A stretch of 64,000 nt of DNA from Sphingopyxis sp. (GCA_030145715.1 JAIXHQ010000003.1:1-64000), one strand, 5' to 3'; shown: positions 18,027 through 28,400, counted from the stretch's first letter. A program made the numbers and translations. Notes: generated from the letters alone by a model not told the origin.

Positions 18027-19282
18027 CGCCGCCGCATCCGGGGGCGGGGACAGGCACGGCGGCACCGGCATCGTCCCCCGACCATCGGGTCGGCTGGCCC
18101 TGGATCGCGGCGCTTTCGGGGGCCAATTTCGGCCTGTGGGTCGCCTTGTTCGGCCCCATCCAATTGCTCCTGGCGCTTCAGGCACAGGCGATCGCGCCCG
18201 ATAACAAGCTGGCGGTGCTCGGCATCGTCACGGCGGTGGGCGCCGCCTGTTCGCTTGTCGCCAACCCCCTGTTCGGCGCGCTGTCGGACCGGACGACCTC
18301 GCGCTTCGGTCGGCGCCTGCCATGGCTGGCGTTCGGCATGGTCGGCGGGACGCTGGGGCTGTTCCTGTTGGCGACGGCCGACAGCGTCGCGATGATGACG
18401 CTCGGCTGGGGCCTGACCCAGACGACGCTGAATGCCATGTTCGCCGCGATCGTCGCGACCATCCCCGACCAGGTGCCGGTTTCGCAGCGCGGATCGACCG
18501 GCGCATGGCTGGGTCTTGCGCAGACCGCTGGGGTGGTGGGCGGCGTCGCGGTCGCCGAAGCGACATCGCCCGACATCGCACTGGGATATATCGCCTGTGC
18601 CGCCGTCATGGTGGCGGCGGCGCTGCCCTTTCTCGCGATGCGCCGCGACGTCCGGCTGCACGAAACGCCGCCGCCAATCGCCTGGCAAAGCTTTCTGTCG
18701 AATTTCTGGATCGACCCGCGACAGAATCCCGATGTCGCCTGGGCGTGGCTGACCCGATTGCTGTTCAACCTCGTCTATTCGCTCGGCACCCTGTATCTCC
18801 TCTATTATCTGGGCGATGTCCTCCGCCGCGAAAACCCGGCTGGCGATGTTCTGACGTTGACCGCGCTGAACGTCGGTGTGCTGATGCTCGTCATGATCCC
18901 CGCGGGATCATGGTCGGACCGCATTCAGCGGCGCCGGGGCTTTGCGATCGTCGCCGGCATATTGCTGGCCGGCGGCGCGCTCATTTTCGCGCTTTGGCCA
19001 AGCTGGCCCAATGCGATGCTCGGCGCGGCGATATTGGGGGCCGGGTTCGGCATCTACACCGCCGTCGATGTCGCGATCGTCACCGCGGTCCTGCCCGATG
19101 CGTCGGGACATGGCCGCGATCTCGGCATCCTCAATATCGCGAACTCGCTGCCCCAGGTCTTTGCCCCGGCCCTCGCGTCCTTCGTCGTCAGTTTCGGGGG
19201 ATATGCGATGCTCTATGCCCTGGCCGCGGTCTTTGCCCTGCTTGCAAGCGGTGCGGTGCGGCGTATCAAATCGGTGCGTTGA
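18023..19282 (+). CDS. MFS transporter, glycoside/sugar type
   Basis: 419 aa with about twelve hydrophobic segments. The loop after helix 2 reads NPLFGALSDRTTSRFGRRLPW, the A-motif of major facilitator transporters related to sucrose or glycoside/cation symporters; a second A-like motif, GSWSDRIQRRRG, starts the C-terminal half. It overlaps the beta-glucosidase by 4 nt, so its substrate is probably the disaccharide or aryl glucoside which that enzyme splits. Followed by a strong hairpin. Confidence 0.85.
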   Translation: MTPPHPGAGTGTAAPASSPDHRVGWPWIAALSGANFGLWVALFGPIQLLLALQAQAIAPDNKLAVLGIVTAVGAACSLVANPLFGALSDRTTSRFGRRLPWLAFGMVGGTLGLFLLATADSVAMMTLGWGLTQTTLNAMFAAIVATIPDQVPVSQRGSTGAWLGLAQTAGVVGGVAVAEATSPDIALGYIACAAVMVAAALPFLAMRRDVRLHETPPPIAWQSFLSNFWIDPRQNPDVAWAWLTRLLFNLVYSLGTLYLLYYLGDVLRRENPAGDVLTLTALNVGVLMLVMIPAGSWSDRIQRRRGFAIVAGILLAGGALIFALWPSWPNAMLGAAILGAGFGIYTAVDVAIVTAVLPDASGHGRDLGILNIANSLPQVFAPALASFVVSFGGYAMLYALAAVFALLASGAVRRIKSVR

Positions 19283-19330
19283 CCGCGCCTCGCCGGACGC
19301 CGCCCACGATCATACAGGGACCGCAGATGA

Positions 19331-19365
19331 AAAGAGGCCGGGGTTCAATGCCCCGGCCTCCCTTC
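19331..19365. terminator. Bidirectional hairpin terminator between MFS and amidase genes
   Basis: A perfect 10-bp inverted repeat GAGGCCGGGG / CCCCGGCCTC at 19334-19343 and 19351-19360 with a 7-nt loop. There is a short A-run on its left side and CCTTCG on its right. It lies between two convergent genes and could serve both. Confidence 0.7.
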
Positions 19366-19391
19366 GTCCGCCGCCCCGGCTCGACGTCAGA

Positions 19392-20942
19392 TCATATCAG
19401 CGAGGGCGCCCACAGCGGCGGACGGCGCGATGCCCAGGGCCGCGCGGCTTCCAGTTCGAACGCCAGTTCGAGCAGTTCGTAATCGGCACCCAGGCGCCCC
19501 GCGAACTGCACGCCGACGGGCAATCCGTCCTTGGTCCAATGCAGCGGAAGGCTGATCGCCGGCCCCCCGGTCGCATTTTGCAGCATGGTATAGTCGCCAT
19601 AATGGTTGAGCCGCTGCATCAGCACCGAAATGGGCAGCGATCCGTTGATCTCTCCGATCCGCACCGGCGGCTTCAGCAGGACGGGCGTGACCAGAATGTC
19701 GATCTTGTCGAACATCGCGAAATAGGCCTTCGAATATGCGTCGATGCGGGCATAGGCCTCTTCGACCGCCGCGTCGGGAATATCGTCGCTCATCATCGTC
19801 ATGCTGAACGATACCGGCTCGATCAGCCCTTTCAGCACGGCGGGCGGAAGGTCGGCACCCGCCGGAAGCAGCTTCTTCGCTTCCTTCGCGCGCGCGGTAT
19901 AGATCAGCGTGAAATCCTCGACAAAGGCCTCGCCGGAAAAGGGCCATTGCACCTCGGTCACCTCATGACGCTGCGACCGCAGCAGGGAGAGCGTGTTGGT
20001 GATGCTTTCCTGAACCTCCGCCGACGGCACATGTCCGCCCAGCCCGTTCATGATATATCCGACGCGCAGCCGCTTTTTCGACGGCCCGCTTGCCGTGCGC
20101 AGCGGCGGATAGGGGGCGTCGGCGCCCTTGATGTCGACCAGCGCGAGCATGTTGGCGGTGTCGCGTACGGTGCGCGACATACAGAATGACTCGCCCAGAA
20201 ACGACCCGACATTGCGTTTGCCGTCGATAAAGGGACGGTCGCCGACGATCCTGCCGCGCGACGGCTTCAACCCGACCAGCCCGCAATTGCTGGCCGGAAT
20301 GCGCAGCGACCCCGCGCCGTCCGATCCATGCGCGACGGGAATGATCCCCGCCGCAACGGCGGCCGCGCCGCCACCCGACGACCCGCCCGGAACATGGTCC
20401 AGGTTCCAGGGATTGCGCGTGATGCCATAGGCCAAGGTCTCGGTCGTCGGCAGAATTCCGAACTCGGGCATGGTGGTGCGCCCAAAGATGTTAAAGCCCG
20501 ACCGCTCCATCAGGTCGACCAGCGGGTCGTTGGCGGCGGCGCGCGGCATCATCTTGTCGAGCTTCGATCCGAAATGCTTGGCCGTCCCCGCCACCTCGGC
20601 CTCATCCTTGATGAGCATCGGCACGCCGCCAAAGGGCGTGGTGATGTCGACGGACGCGGCATGTTTACGCGCGCGGTCATACAGCTCCTCGCTCAGGCAG
20701 TTCAGCTTTGGCTCGACGGCCTGCGCGCGCGCGATCGCGGCGTTCACCGCTTCCAGCGGCGAAATCTTGCGGGCGCGGATCGCGGCGGCGAGCGCGGTCG
20801 CATCCATGTCCGCGAAATCGGCGCCCGGTGCGGCGCGCGCGAACGGAATGACGGGCAGCAATGTCGCCGCGCTCGCCATGCCGATCGATTTCAGGAAATT
20901 CCGCCGCCCCTGTGCGGATGCTTCATGTGTCAAAATGGTCAT
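19392..20942 (-). CDS. Tat-exported amidase, amidase-signature family (NylA-like), copy 1
   Basis: 516 aa. The ATG (complement 20940-20942) opens a Tat signal: GRRNFLKSIGMASAATLL, ending near residue 38. The amidase-signature triad is visible: Lys in LIKDEAEVAG, cis-Ser in PGGSSGGGAAA and nucleophile Ser in GSDGAGSLRIPAS. From memory, the stretch TRNPWNLDHVPGGSSGG and the C-terminal ARPWASRRPPL resemble 6-aminohexanoate-cyclic-dimer hydrolase NylA more than GatA. The start is unusually close (46 nt) to the stop of a paralogue on the same strand, so the two form a tandem pair. Substrate unknown. Confidence 0.9.
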   Translation of the reverse strand: MTILTHEASAQGRRNFLKSIGMASAATLLPVIPFARAAPGADFADMDATALAAAIRARKISPLEAVNAAIARAQAVEPKLNCLSEELYDRARKHAASVDITTPFGGVPMLIKDEAEVAGTAKHFGSKLDKMMPRAAANDPLVDLMERSGFNIFGRTTMPEFGILPTTETLAYGITRNPWNLDHVPGGSSGGGAAAVAAGIIPVAHGSDGAGSLRIPASNCGLVGLKPSRGRIVGDRPFIDGKRNVGSFLGESFCMSRTVRDTANMLALVDIKGADAPYPPLRTASGPSKKRLRVGYIMNGLGGHVPSAEVQESITNTLSLLRSQRHEVTEVQWPFSGEAFVEDFTLIYTARAKEAKKLLPAGADLPPAVLKGLIEPVSFSMTMMSDDIPDAAVEEAYARIDAYSKAYFAMFDKIDILVTPVLLKPPVRIGEINGSLPISVLMQRLNHYGDYTMLQNATGGPAISLPLHWTKDGLPVGVQFAGRLGADYELLELAFELEAARPWASRRPPLWAPSLI

Positions 20943-20988
20943 ATAATCCTCTCCCCGAATGGCGATATTGTTCAAATTGGCGGATTTT

Positions 20989-22530
20989 TCAGACGCGCGA
21001 CGGCGCCCATAGCGACGGGCGGCGCTGGGCCCATGGCCGCGCCGCTTCCAGTTCAAAGGCAAGTTCGAGCAGCGTACGTTCGTCGCCAAGCCCGCTGGCG
21101 AACTGGACCCCGACCGGCAGCCCGCCCTTGGTCCAGTGCATCGGCAGGCTGATCGCCGGCCCGCCGCTCGCATTTTGCAGCATCGTATAATCGGCATAGC
21201 GGTTGAGCCGCATCAGCAGCACCGGAAAGGGGATCGACCCGTTGATCTCGCCGATCCGGGCGGGCGGCGTCAGCAGGACCGGCGTGACCAGCACGTCCAT
21301 CTTGTCGAACATTTCGAAATAGGCGACCGAACTGACGGCCATGCGGACATAGGCCTCTGCGATCGCATCGTCGGAAAATTCCGAACCCAGCGTTCCGACG
21401 TCGAACGACACCGATTCGATCAGCCCCTTGATGATCGCGGCGTCGGGGGGGGCCTTGCCCCCCGTCATGCGGGTGCGCGTCGCCTTGGCCTTGGCCATAT
21501 AGGCGAGCATGAAATCCTCGACAAACTTGGTTCCGTCGAACGGCCAGCGCGCCTCATCGACCCGGTGCCCCAATCCTTCGAGCAGCTTGACCGTGGTGTC
21601 GATGCTCTCGACGACCTCGGGCGACGGCCGGTGTCCGCTCAGCCCGTTGGTGATGACACCGACGCGCAGCCGCCTTTTGGACGGGCCGGTAACCTGCCCG
21701 ATGGCCGGATAGACGGCTTCGGCGCCCCGGTTTTCGACCAGCGCCAGGTGGTTCGCGGTGTCGCGCACGGTGCGCGACAGGCAAAAGGGCTGCCCCAGAA
21801 AGGAACCGCCGGCGATCCGGTCGCGCGATGTCTTGAGCCCGACCAGCCCGCAATTGCTCGCCGGAATGCGCAGCGACCCGGCACCGTCGGATCCATGCGC
21901 GATCGCGACGACCCCCGCCGCGACCGCCGCCGCTGCACCGCCCGAAGAACCGCCGGGCACATGATCCAGGTTCCAGGGGTTGCGCGTCACCCCATAGGCC
22001 AAGGTCTCGGTCGTCGGCAAAATCCCGAATTCCGACATTGTCGTGCGGCCGAACGGATTGAGCCCGATCTGTTCGCACCGTTCGACCAGAACGTCATTCC
22101 GCTTGGCGATCGGCATGACCTTGTCGAGGCGCGAGCCGAAATGCTTGCTCTTGCCGACGATGTCCGCCTCATCCTTGATCAGATAGGGAACCCCGGCAAA
22201 GGGCGCCGACATGTCGATCGTCGCGGCGCGGCGTCGCGCGCGGTCGAAAAGCTCCTCGCTGATGCAATTGATGCTCGGCTGCACCGCCTGGACGCGGGCG
22301 ATCGCGGCGTCGATCGCTTCGATCGGCGAAATTCTGCGCGCCTTGATCGCGGCGGCCAGCTCGGTCGCGTCCATGTCGCCCGGAGCGAAGCCCGGCGCGC
22401 CCGGATCGGACCGGGCCACCGCCGCGCCGGGCAGCAGCGTCGCGGCGCCCAGCACGCCCGCCATCTTCAGGAAATTGCGCCGCGCGGGCATCGTGCCTCG
22501 GGGGGAAAGCCAACCGAACCGGGACGTCAT
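20989..22530 (-). CDS. Tat-exported amidase, amidase-signature family (NylA-like), copy 2
   Basis: 513 aa, a close paralogue of the gene just downstream and upstream of it in transcription. The start ATG (complement 22528-22530) has GGAGGAAG in front. PARRNFLKMAGVLGAATLLPG is a Tat signal. The triad positions are conserved: Lys in LIKDEADIVG, Ser in PGGSSGGAAAA, Ser in GSDGAGSLRIPAS. The N-terminal third and the C-terminal LPVGVQFASGLG block align residue for residue with copy 1, while the middle has diverged, so this is an old tandem duplication. The protein is predicted to be periplasmic. Confidence 0.9.
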   Translation of the reverse strand: MTSRFGWLSPRGTMPARRNFLKMAGVLGAATLLPGAAVARSDPGAPGFAPGDMDATELAAAIKARRISPIEAIDAAIARVQAVQPSINCISEELFDRARRRAATIDMSAPFAGVPYLIKDEADIVGKSKHFGSRLDKVMPIAKRNDVLVERCEQIGLNPFGRTTMSEFGILPTTETLAYGVTRNPWNLDHVPGGSSGGAAAAVAAGVVAIAHGSDGAGSLRIPASNCGLVGLKTSRDRIAGGSFLGQPFCLSRTVRDTANHLALVENRGAEAVYPAIGQVTGPSKRRLRVGVITNGLSGHRPSPEVVESIDTTVKLLEGLGHRVDEARWPFDGTKFVEDFMLAYMAKAKATRTRMTGGKAPPDAAIIKGLIESVSFDVGTLGSEFSDDAIAEAYVRMAVSSVAYFEMFDKMDVLVTPVLLTPPARIGEINGSIPFPVLLMRLNRYADYTMLQNASGGPAISLPMHWTKGGLPVGVQFASGLGDERTLLELAFELEAARPWAQRRPSLWAPSRV

Positions 22531-22656
22531 CCACTTCCTCCTAAATCCAAGACCCGGCGGGCCTCGATCACCTTGTTTACCCGGCCGATTTGTCCCCTCT
22601 CGGCCATTTTCCTGTTGGTCAGCAGGCGCGTTGCGCGCGTTGCCGCCCGCCGGCCG

Positions 22657-24285
22657 TCATGCGAACAGCCTGCGTCCCCGCTCGACATGCATCCGCTGGC
22701 TCTCCTTCGTCGCCAGCGAGCGCGTCATGACGGTGTTCAGGAACACCCATTCGCCCGTCACCCGGTCGGGGGTCAGTTCGATCGCCATGTAACCGCGGTT
22801 GCTGGTGTCGGCCCACTTCAGCTCCGGACTCGCGCTCCGCAGGAATTGCGCGATCGCCGGGGGCGGCAGCGACAGATAGGCCTCCAGGCCCGGCGACGTG
22901 ACGCTATGCCCGCCAAATTCGACCCCCGCGGGCTTGCCGTCCTGCTTCAGGTCGAAGGCCCAGCCATTGTGGCTGTCGCCCGACAGGACGACCAGATCGG
23001 CATCGGCGGCCTGTGCCGCGCCCAACAGGCGCGCCCGCGCCGCGGGAAAGCCCGCCCATCCGTCCAGGCTTGGCGGAAGCCCCGCCTTGGTCGCGGCGTC
23101 GATCGCCTTCAGATAGCCCGCGCCTTCGGGCGGAATCCGAAGATTGTTCATCAATTCGGGCGGCAAGGGCGGCACTTTCCATTCGCCCATCAGCACCTGC
23201 TGGGCGAGTATCTGCCATTTGGTGCCGCGCTTCTTCGACGCCGCCAGCCCGTCATAAAGCCATTTTTCCTGGCTGCTCCCCATCAACGTCCGCCGGGGAT
23301 CAACGAGCGGCCCGTCGCGCAGGGCCTTCAGCTTTTCGACCGGGTCGCCGGGTTCGGCCGCCATCGCGCGCAGGTTGAACGGCTCGCTTCGCGCGGTCAG
23401 CCGCGTTTCGGGGCGAAATATCGTCGCAAGGTCGCCAATATCATAGCTTGACCAGGTCTGGCCCGACACCGGCATCCATTCATTATAGGCCTGTATCGCC
23501 ATGCGCTTGCGGACAGCGAAGCTGCCTTCGTCGGCGCTGTGATTTTCCGCGCCGCGTGCCCAGGCATCATTGGCCAGTTCATGATCGTCGCGCTGCGCGA
23601 TCATCGGAAACATCTGGTGCAACCGCTGCAGGTCGGGGTCGGCGCGATAGCTGGCCAGCCGCAGCCGATAATCGGCGAGATGGATCGCCTCGCCCGCCGG
23701 TTCGAACAGGCGCCCGGCCACGCTTTTGTCGGCATCGGGATAATAGCCGCGCCGGAATTCATAGAAATAATCGCCGGTGTGAACCATCAGGTCGATGTCA
23801 TCCCGCGCGGCGGCATGGCCATAGGCGTTGAACCAGCCGAACGGCATGTTGGCGCAGGAAAAGACGCCAAGCCCGAAACGCGCCACCGGCCCGACGGGCA
23901 AGGTCCGCGTGCGCCCGACCGGCGACACGGCGCCATCGGGGGCGATGAACCGGTAATAATAGGTGCGGCCGGGATCGAGCCCCTGCACCACGATCCGCGC
24001 GCTATGGTCGGCGGCGCGCTTCGCGATCGCGGTTCCGCCCGCCTTGGGCGCGGCGAAATCGGACGACGCCGACAGTTCGACCGTCAACCGCGTGTCGGCG
24101 CCCCCGGCCGAAACATAGCGCGTCCACAGCAGCACCGAATCCGGCCCCGGCTCACCGCTCGCGACATTATGCGTAAATCCCGTCGCCGCGAGCAAGGCGG
24201 CCGCGCCCGGGACCGCGGCCGTCAGCGCGGCAAGCCCCAGCGTGCCGGTCAGCATCAGTTCGCGTCGATTGATCTCGGCAACCAT
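22657..24285 (-). CDS. PhoD-type alkaline phosphatase D family protein
   Basis: 542 aa. The N-terminus INRRELMLTGTLGLAALTAAVPGAAAL is a Tat-like signal. A fibronectin-like N-terminal domain (HNVASGEPGPDSVLLWTRY) is followed by the metallophosphatase core: SCANMPFGWFNAY with the conserved Cys, MVHTGDYFYE, RDDHELANDAW and SGDSHNGWAF. PhoD enzymes hydrolyse phosphomono- and diesters using Fe/Ca in the periplasm. No PHO-box promoter was recognised. It lies between the amidases and two small secreted proteins, all on the minus strand. Confidence 0.9.
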   Translation of the reverse strand: MVAEINRRELMLTGTLGLAALTAAVPGAAALLAATGFTHNVASGEPGPDSVLLWTRYVSAGGADTRLTVELSASSDFAAPKAGGTAIAKRAADHSARIVVQGLDPGRTYYYRFIAPDGAVSPVGRTRTLPVGPVARFGLGVFSCANMPFGWFNAYGHAAARDDIDLMVHTGDYFYEFRRGYYPDADKSVAGRLFEPAGEAIHLADYRLRLASYRADPDLQRLHQMFPMIAQRDDHELANDAWARGAENHSADEGSFAVRKRMAIQAYNEWMPVSGQTWSSYDIGDLATIFRPETRLTARSEPFNLRAMAAEPGDPVEKLKALRDGPLVDPRRTLMGSSQEKWLYDGLAASKKRGTKWQILAQQVLMGEWKVPPLPPELMNNLRIPPEGAGYLKAIDAATKAGLPPSLDGWAGFPAARARLLGAAQAADADLVVLSGDSHNGWAFDLKQDGKPAGVEFGGHSVTSPGLEAYLSLPPPAIAQFLRSASPELKWADTSNRGYMAIELTPDRVTGEWVFLNTVMTRSLATKESQRMHVERGRRLFA

Positions 24286-24320
24286 ATGTGGGGCGGCTTT
24301 CCACCAATGCCTTGGGATGG

Positions 24321-24731
24321 CTATCGCTGCGGATGGGCTTCGGGCGGAGGTGTCTCGGCGGGTTGGGCCTTTTCGGCGGGTTCGGCCTGGGCCGCCACGG
24401 CATCGCCAGAACCCTTGGCCTCCGCTGGCGTGGCGGCGTTTGCGTCGGCGGGAATGGCGCGTAGCGCCTTGTCGACAGCATCGATTCGCTCGCGCGGCAC
24501 CGCACCGGGGAACATGGCGTCCAGCGCCTCAAGACTCATCGTCTTGAACTGCTCATACATGGGATGTGTCGTGAAGCCGGGCATTTCGGCATCGATCACC
24601 GCCCGGGCCGCCGGGTTTGCCGCAATATCTTCGATCGGCGTCTTGGTGCTGAATCGGGGTCCATCTTTTGCGTGGACGGGGGAAACAAGCATCAAGGCCG
24701 CGACGATGCCAAGAAGAATCGATTGTCGCAT
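24321..24731 (-). CDS. Small secreted protein of unknown function
   Basis: 136 aa. The ATG at complement 24729-24731 gives MRQSILLGIVAALMLVSPVHA, a clear signal peptide; 20 in-frame codons upstream look like non-coding spill-over. The mature part has a helical region with IEDIAANPAARAVIDAEMPGF, then LEALDAMFPGAVP, and an Ala/Glu/Pro-rich tail. The motif 'aNPaarAVLdkhmPg' occurs in sphingomonad periplasmic proteins of undefined role, from memory. 35 nt upstream of phoD, so probably co-transcribed. I assign no function. Confidence 0.7.
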   Translation of the reverse strand: MRQSILLGIVAALMLVSPVHAKDGPRFSTKTPIEDIAANPAARAVIDAEMPGFTTHPMYEQFKTMSLEALDAMFPGAVPRERIDAVDKALRAIPADANAATPAEAKGSGDAVAAQAEPAEKAQPAETPPPEAHPQR

Positions 24732-24809
24732 GAGCCAGGCCTTCACTCCATTCGGGGTTTCGAAGAAAATGGCATGGCGGTTTCCCGCCATGCCAAAGGT
24801 TGAGGGTGT

Positions 24810-25355
24810 TTAGTTGGCGACGATGTCAAGCGTCGGGACATGCAAGGTGCCCGAAACGCTTGTGCATGGGGCCGCGCTTGTCGAAGGCATGGTCGCGATC
24901 TTGGTCGTGTTGTTCCAGTTCAGGACCACGTTATTCTTGGTGCAGGTGCCGATCGGCGTTGCGATCTGCAAGGTCTGGACCCTGATCTGCGTCGCCGAAA
25001 TCGCTTCGACATTGATCGGATAGGTTACCGCGCCCGCGCCGCCGGGGCCGCTGTTGCAGCCCGAGTAACCCGGAAAGTCCCGCGCGGTGCCGCTCGTGTA
25101 ACGCGCAGTGCCGTTTACCGAAGGCGTCGTCGGCGCGGTGCTGCCCGTGGCCGTCACCGTGCCGGTCATGCCGATATAGCATTTGACCGTGATGAAGCCC
25201 AATACCGTCGCGCTCATGACACTGCTGTTGTCATCAACGACATCAACCGATCCGCCGACACCCGGCGACACCACTTTGCCGCCGGCGAAAGCGGGCGTAG
25301 CACTCAGGCTGAGAGCAATCATAGCAATCAAAGATGATTTCTTCGAGATTTTCAT
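24810..25355 (-). CDS. Secreted Ser/Thr-rich protein, possibly PraB-like
   Basis: 181 aa. Signal peptide MKISKKSSLIAMIALSLSATPAFA. The mature part is rich in Thr, Ser, Val and Gly and has five cysteines (VKCYIG, SGCNSG, GTCTKN and PCTSVSG among them), suggesting a beta-sandwich with disulfides. The end, VVLNWNNTTKIATM followed by VSGTLHVPTLDIV, recalls PraB ('protein activator of alkane oxidation') proteins; this is a memory-based and weak match. Strongly lower GC in front (25356-25470). The start has AAAAAGGGAATGG just upstream. Confidence 0.75.
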   Translation of the reverse strand: MKISKKSSLIAMIALSLSATPAFAGGKVVSPGVGGSVDVVDDNSSVMSATVLGFITVKCYIGMTGTVTATGSTAPTTPSVNGTARYTSGTARDFPGYSGCNSGPGGAGAVTYPINVEAISATQIRVQTLQIATPIGTCTKNNVVLNWNNTTKIATMPSTSAAPCTSVSGTLHVPTLDIVAN

Positions 25356-25403
25356 AATCCATTCCCTTTTTCTCGGTTTATAAATCAGAAAAATTCTACT
25401 TGG

Positions 25404-25430
25404 CTATAATATACCTTCTTCACCTATCAT
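25404..25430 (-). other. Eight-codon mini-ORF with a strong ribosome-binding site
   Basis: In the AT-rich 115 nt between the receptor stop and the PraB-like gene, GAAGGAGA stands 7 nt before an ATG that reads MIGEEGIL and stops. It could be a leader peptide or the remnant of a lost gene start. Nothing else was seen in this stretch. Confidence 0.3.
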
Positions 25431-25470
25431 CAAATCTCCTTCCCCTGTTGAAAAATCTTGCGATTTACAA

Positions 25471-28400
25471 TCAGAATCCGACTTTGACATTGAGGCCATA
25501 TACACGAGGATCGAGAGTGAATACATTGGAGAAATTGCCAAGTTCATCCGGACCGGTGTAAATGTCCGTGATTGGCGTGCTATTCAATATATTCTTGACA
25601 TAAAGCTGGAATGACAGGTTGGATTTCCGGCGAGCCAATGTCATCGCGATGTTACCGTTCCCCCAACCTTTGATCCGGTCGTATGCCGTATTATAGATCC
25701 TGGCAAAGCTGCTTGTTTGACGATAATAATCGCCGCGAAATGCCAGTTCCCAGTCATTCAGGAAGAATGTGTATTGTGCGCCGATGTTAAAGGTAAACTT
25801 GGGAGCATTCGGCAACTGATTACCGGCGACCCCGTCGGAAAACCCGCGTCCGCCATTCGGCCCGCCATAGTTGAACGGGTTGGCCGGATCATAACTGCTC
25901 GGCTTGCTTGGGTCATAGGGCGCCGTCGGATTATAGACCAGGTTCGCTTCCTGGCTAAATTGGCTGCCCGGATCGAAACGACCTTCGAGGAAGTTGGGAG
26001 ATTCGCAAAGCAGCCGCATGAGCAAACCCACCCCCTGATCAAAGACAGGCGCGTCGCCAGGCTGCCAGCCGGCGGGCGGAGCAGGATTGGCCGACTTGTA
26101 CAGATCGGAATTGAGGAAGCGCGCAACCACCTCTCTTGGCGCGACACACGTGTTGGGGCTTTGCGCCCACGGGCGCAACACGACCCAGTCCTTGCGCCCC
26201 TGCAGACGGTCCATCACGTCGATCGAATATTGCTCCTTGCCGATCTTCGTGTTGAGATAGCCGACCGTGGCACCGACGCGGAAGTTGCGCGACGGCAGCC
26301 ATGCGGCCTCCATCTCCAGGCCCATGGTACGCGCATCGAAGTTTTCGGTGGCGAAGCTGCGATCGATCAACTGCGAAATCTGATAATTTTTATAATCGTT
26401 GAGGAACGCCGCGACGCTCAGCATCAACTTGCCCCCGGCAAATTGATTCTTGGTGCCGATTTCAAACGCGTTCACATCCTCTGGCTCGAACGTGTCGGGC
26501 AACCGCGTATAGCTGGCGAACGCCGGGTTCACGTCAGCGCCCCTGGGATTGGCGCCACCTGCCTTGTAACCGCGTGAATAGGAGGCATAGACCAACGTGC
26601 TGTCGGTAAAGGACAGTTCCGGTTTCCAATCGACCGCAAAGCGCCCGGTGAATCGCTTCCACCGCTGCACCCGATCGGGTTCAGCCGGATAGCCGCGGTT
26701 GGTCGTTCCGCCACCAAAGGGCGAAGCCGATGCCAGCAATTGGGTCGGGATCGGCGTCAACGTCTTCTTGTCGTCGGTGAAACGCAGACCAGCGGTGAAC
26801 TTCAGATTTTCGGTCGCTTTCCAATATAGCTCACCGAAAAGCGCGCCCGATCGGATTTTGGCCTTGCTGATGCTGCGCAGATAATTGTGGCCGTCCTGCG
26901 GCCCGACACCGATCGGATTGGGATCGATGTAAATACATTCGGGCAAGGTCTCCCGGCCCACCGCGTCGCAATTCGCTCCCGCGAAATCATTCACGCCCAG
27001 CGCGATCAGCGTCAGCAGATTGCTGTAGACGTTATATTCTTCCTGGGTCCGGAACTTGACGAAATTGGCGCCCGCGCTGAAATTGACCGGCCCGTCGAAC
27101 GAGCTTTGCATCCGCAATTCCTGCGACCATTGCTCGCTGTTGGAACGTGACACATCGACGGCCAGCGGACGGTCCGAACAGCCGAGCTGCGGATCGCAGA
27201 ACACGCCCCCGCGCGCTGTCGACGGGCCCAGGAAGGGTGCATAATTCGGCTTGGTGAAGAGGTTGAAACCTTCGCGGCGCGCAAAAATCGGTTCCGCGTC
27301 GAAGCGGAAAAAGTCCTGCGATCCGTAGTATTTGTCCTTCATATACAATGTCTGCGACGTCACTTGCAGCGTTTCGCTGGGCTCGAAATCCATGTTCAAC
27401 TGGAAAATGTCGTTCTTCGCGCGAAACACCGGGTCATAAACGGTCGAGATCGTCCGCAGGTCAGGCGACTGCCGGTCCCCCGCGACGCGAAAGGGGTCGA
27501 GCACCGGATTGGCATAGAGGCTGGTTGGAAACTCGGCCGGAAACCCAAAGCCCGCGCGGACCAGCAACATGCCGGTGACGACCGGAAAACCCAGGCCGTT
27601 GGGGACGCCATAAGCGTCGGCAGTGAACAACGACTTCGATTGACAGCCTGGGGTCAGCGTCGATGCGGTCCAGACGTCGAACAGCGGCGCGCTGTTCGGA
27701 TCGAAGTTGACCGGCGCGACGCCTGGGTCGTTGTTCGGATCGTTGGGATTGTCCGAATCCGTAAAGCCGGCCGGATATTGGAACGTGCCCGGCGTCGGGG
27801 CCCGTGTACAGAGTTGCTTGCCGGTTCGCGAACGGTTGTCGTCTTCGTTAAAATGTTCCCAGAATGCATTGACCCGGAACTTTTCCGACGGTTCCCAAAG
27901 AAGCGAAACGCGCGTCGACCAGAGATCGCGGCCGTTCACTCTGCGCTGGGTGACCGTGTTATAGTCAAAGCCACTGCGCTTGGTCCAGGCCCCGGCAGCG
28001 CGAATGGAGAAATTGTCGCCGAGCGGAATATTGATCATCCCGCGCAGGCGCGTCGAGCTGAAATTACCGACCTCTCCTTGCAACTCGCCATCGAAGCGGC
28101 CGAGCTTGGGTTTCGCGGGAATCATGTTGACCACGCCCGCCGTGGCGTTGCGGCCATAGAGCGTACCCTGTGGACCGCGCAGCACCTCCAGCCGCTCGAT
28201 ATCGAAATATTCCTGTTCGAACAATCGGTTGCGCAGCAAAGTGGTGTTGTTGAAACTGATCGCCACCGCCGGGTCGGCACTGACCGAAGTCGCCTTGGTG
28301 CCGATGCCGCGGATCGCGAAGTTATAGCTGGTGAAATTGTCCTTCGAAAAGTTCACGTTGGGAATCGCGCGCAGCAGTTCCGCGCCGGTTTCGATCTTCT

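Noticed and set aside
21136-23451. A 771-codon plus-strand open frame across the amidase and phosphatase
   Set aside because: Antisense of two motif-complete enzymes, with no recognisable domain or start signal.
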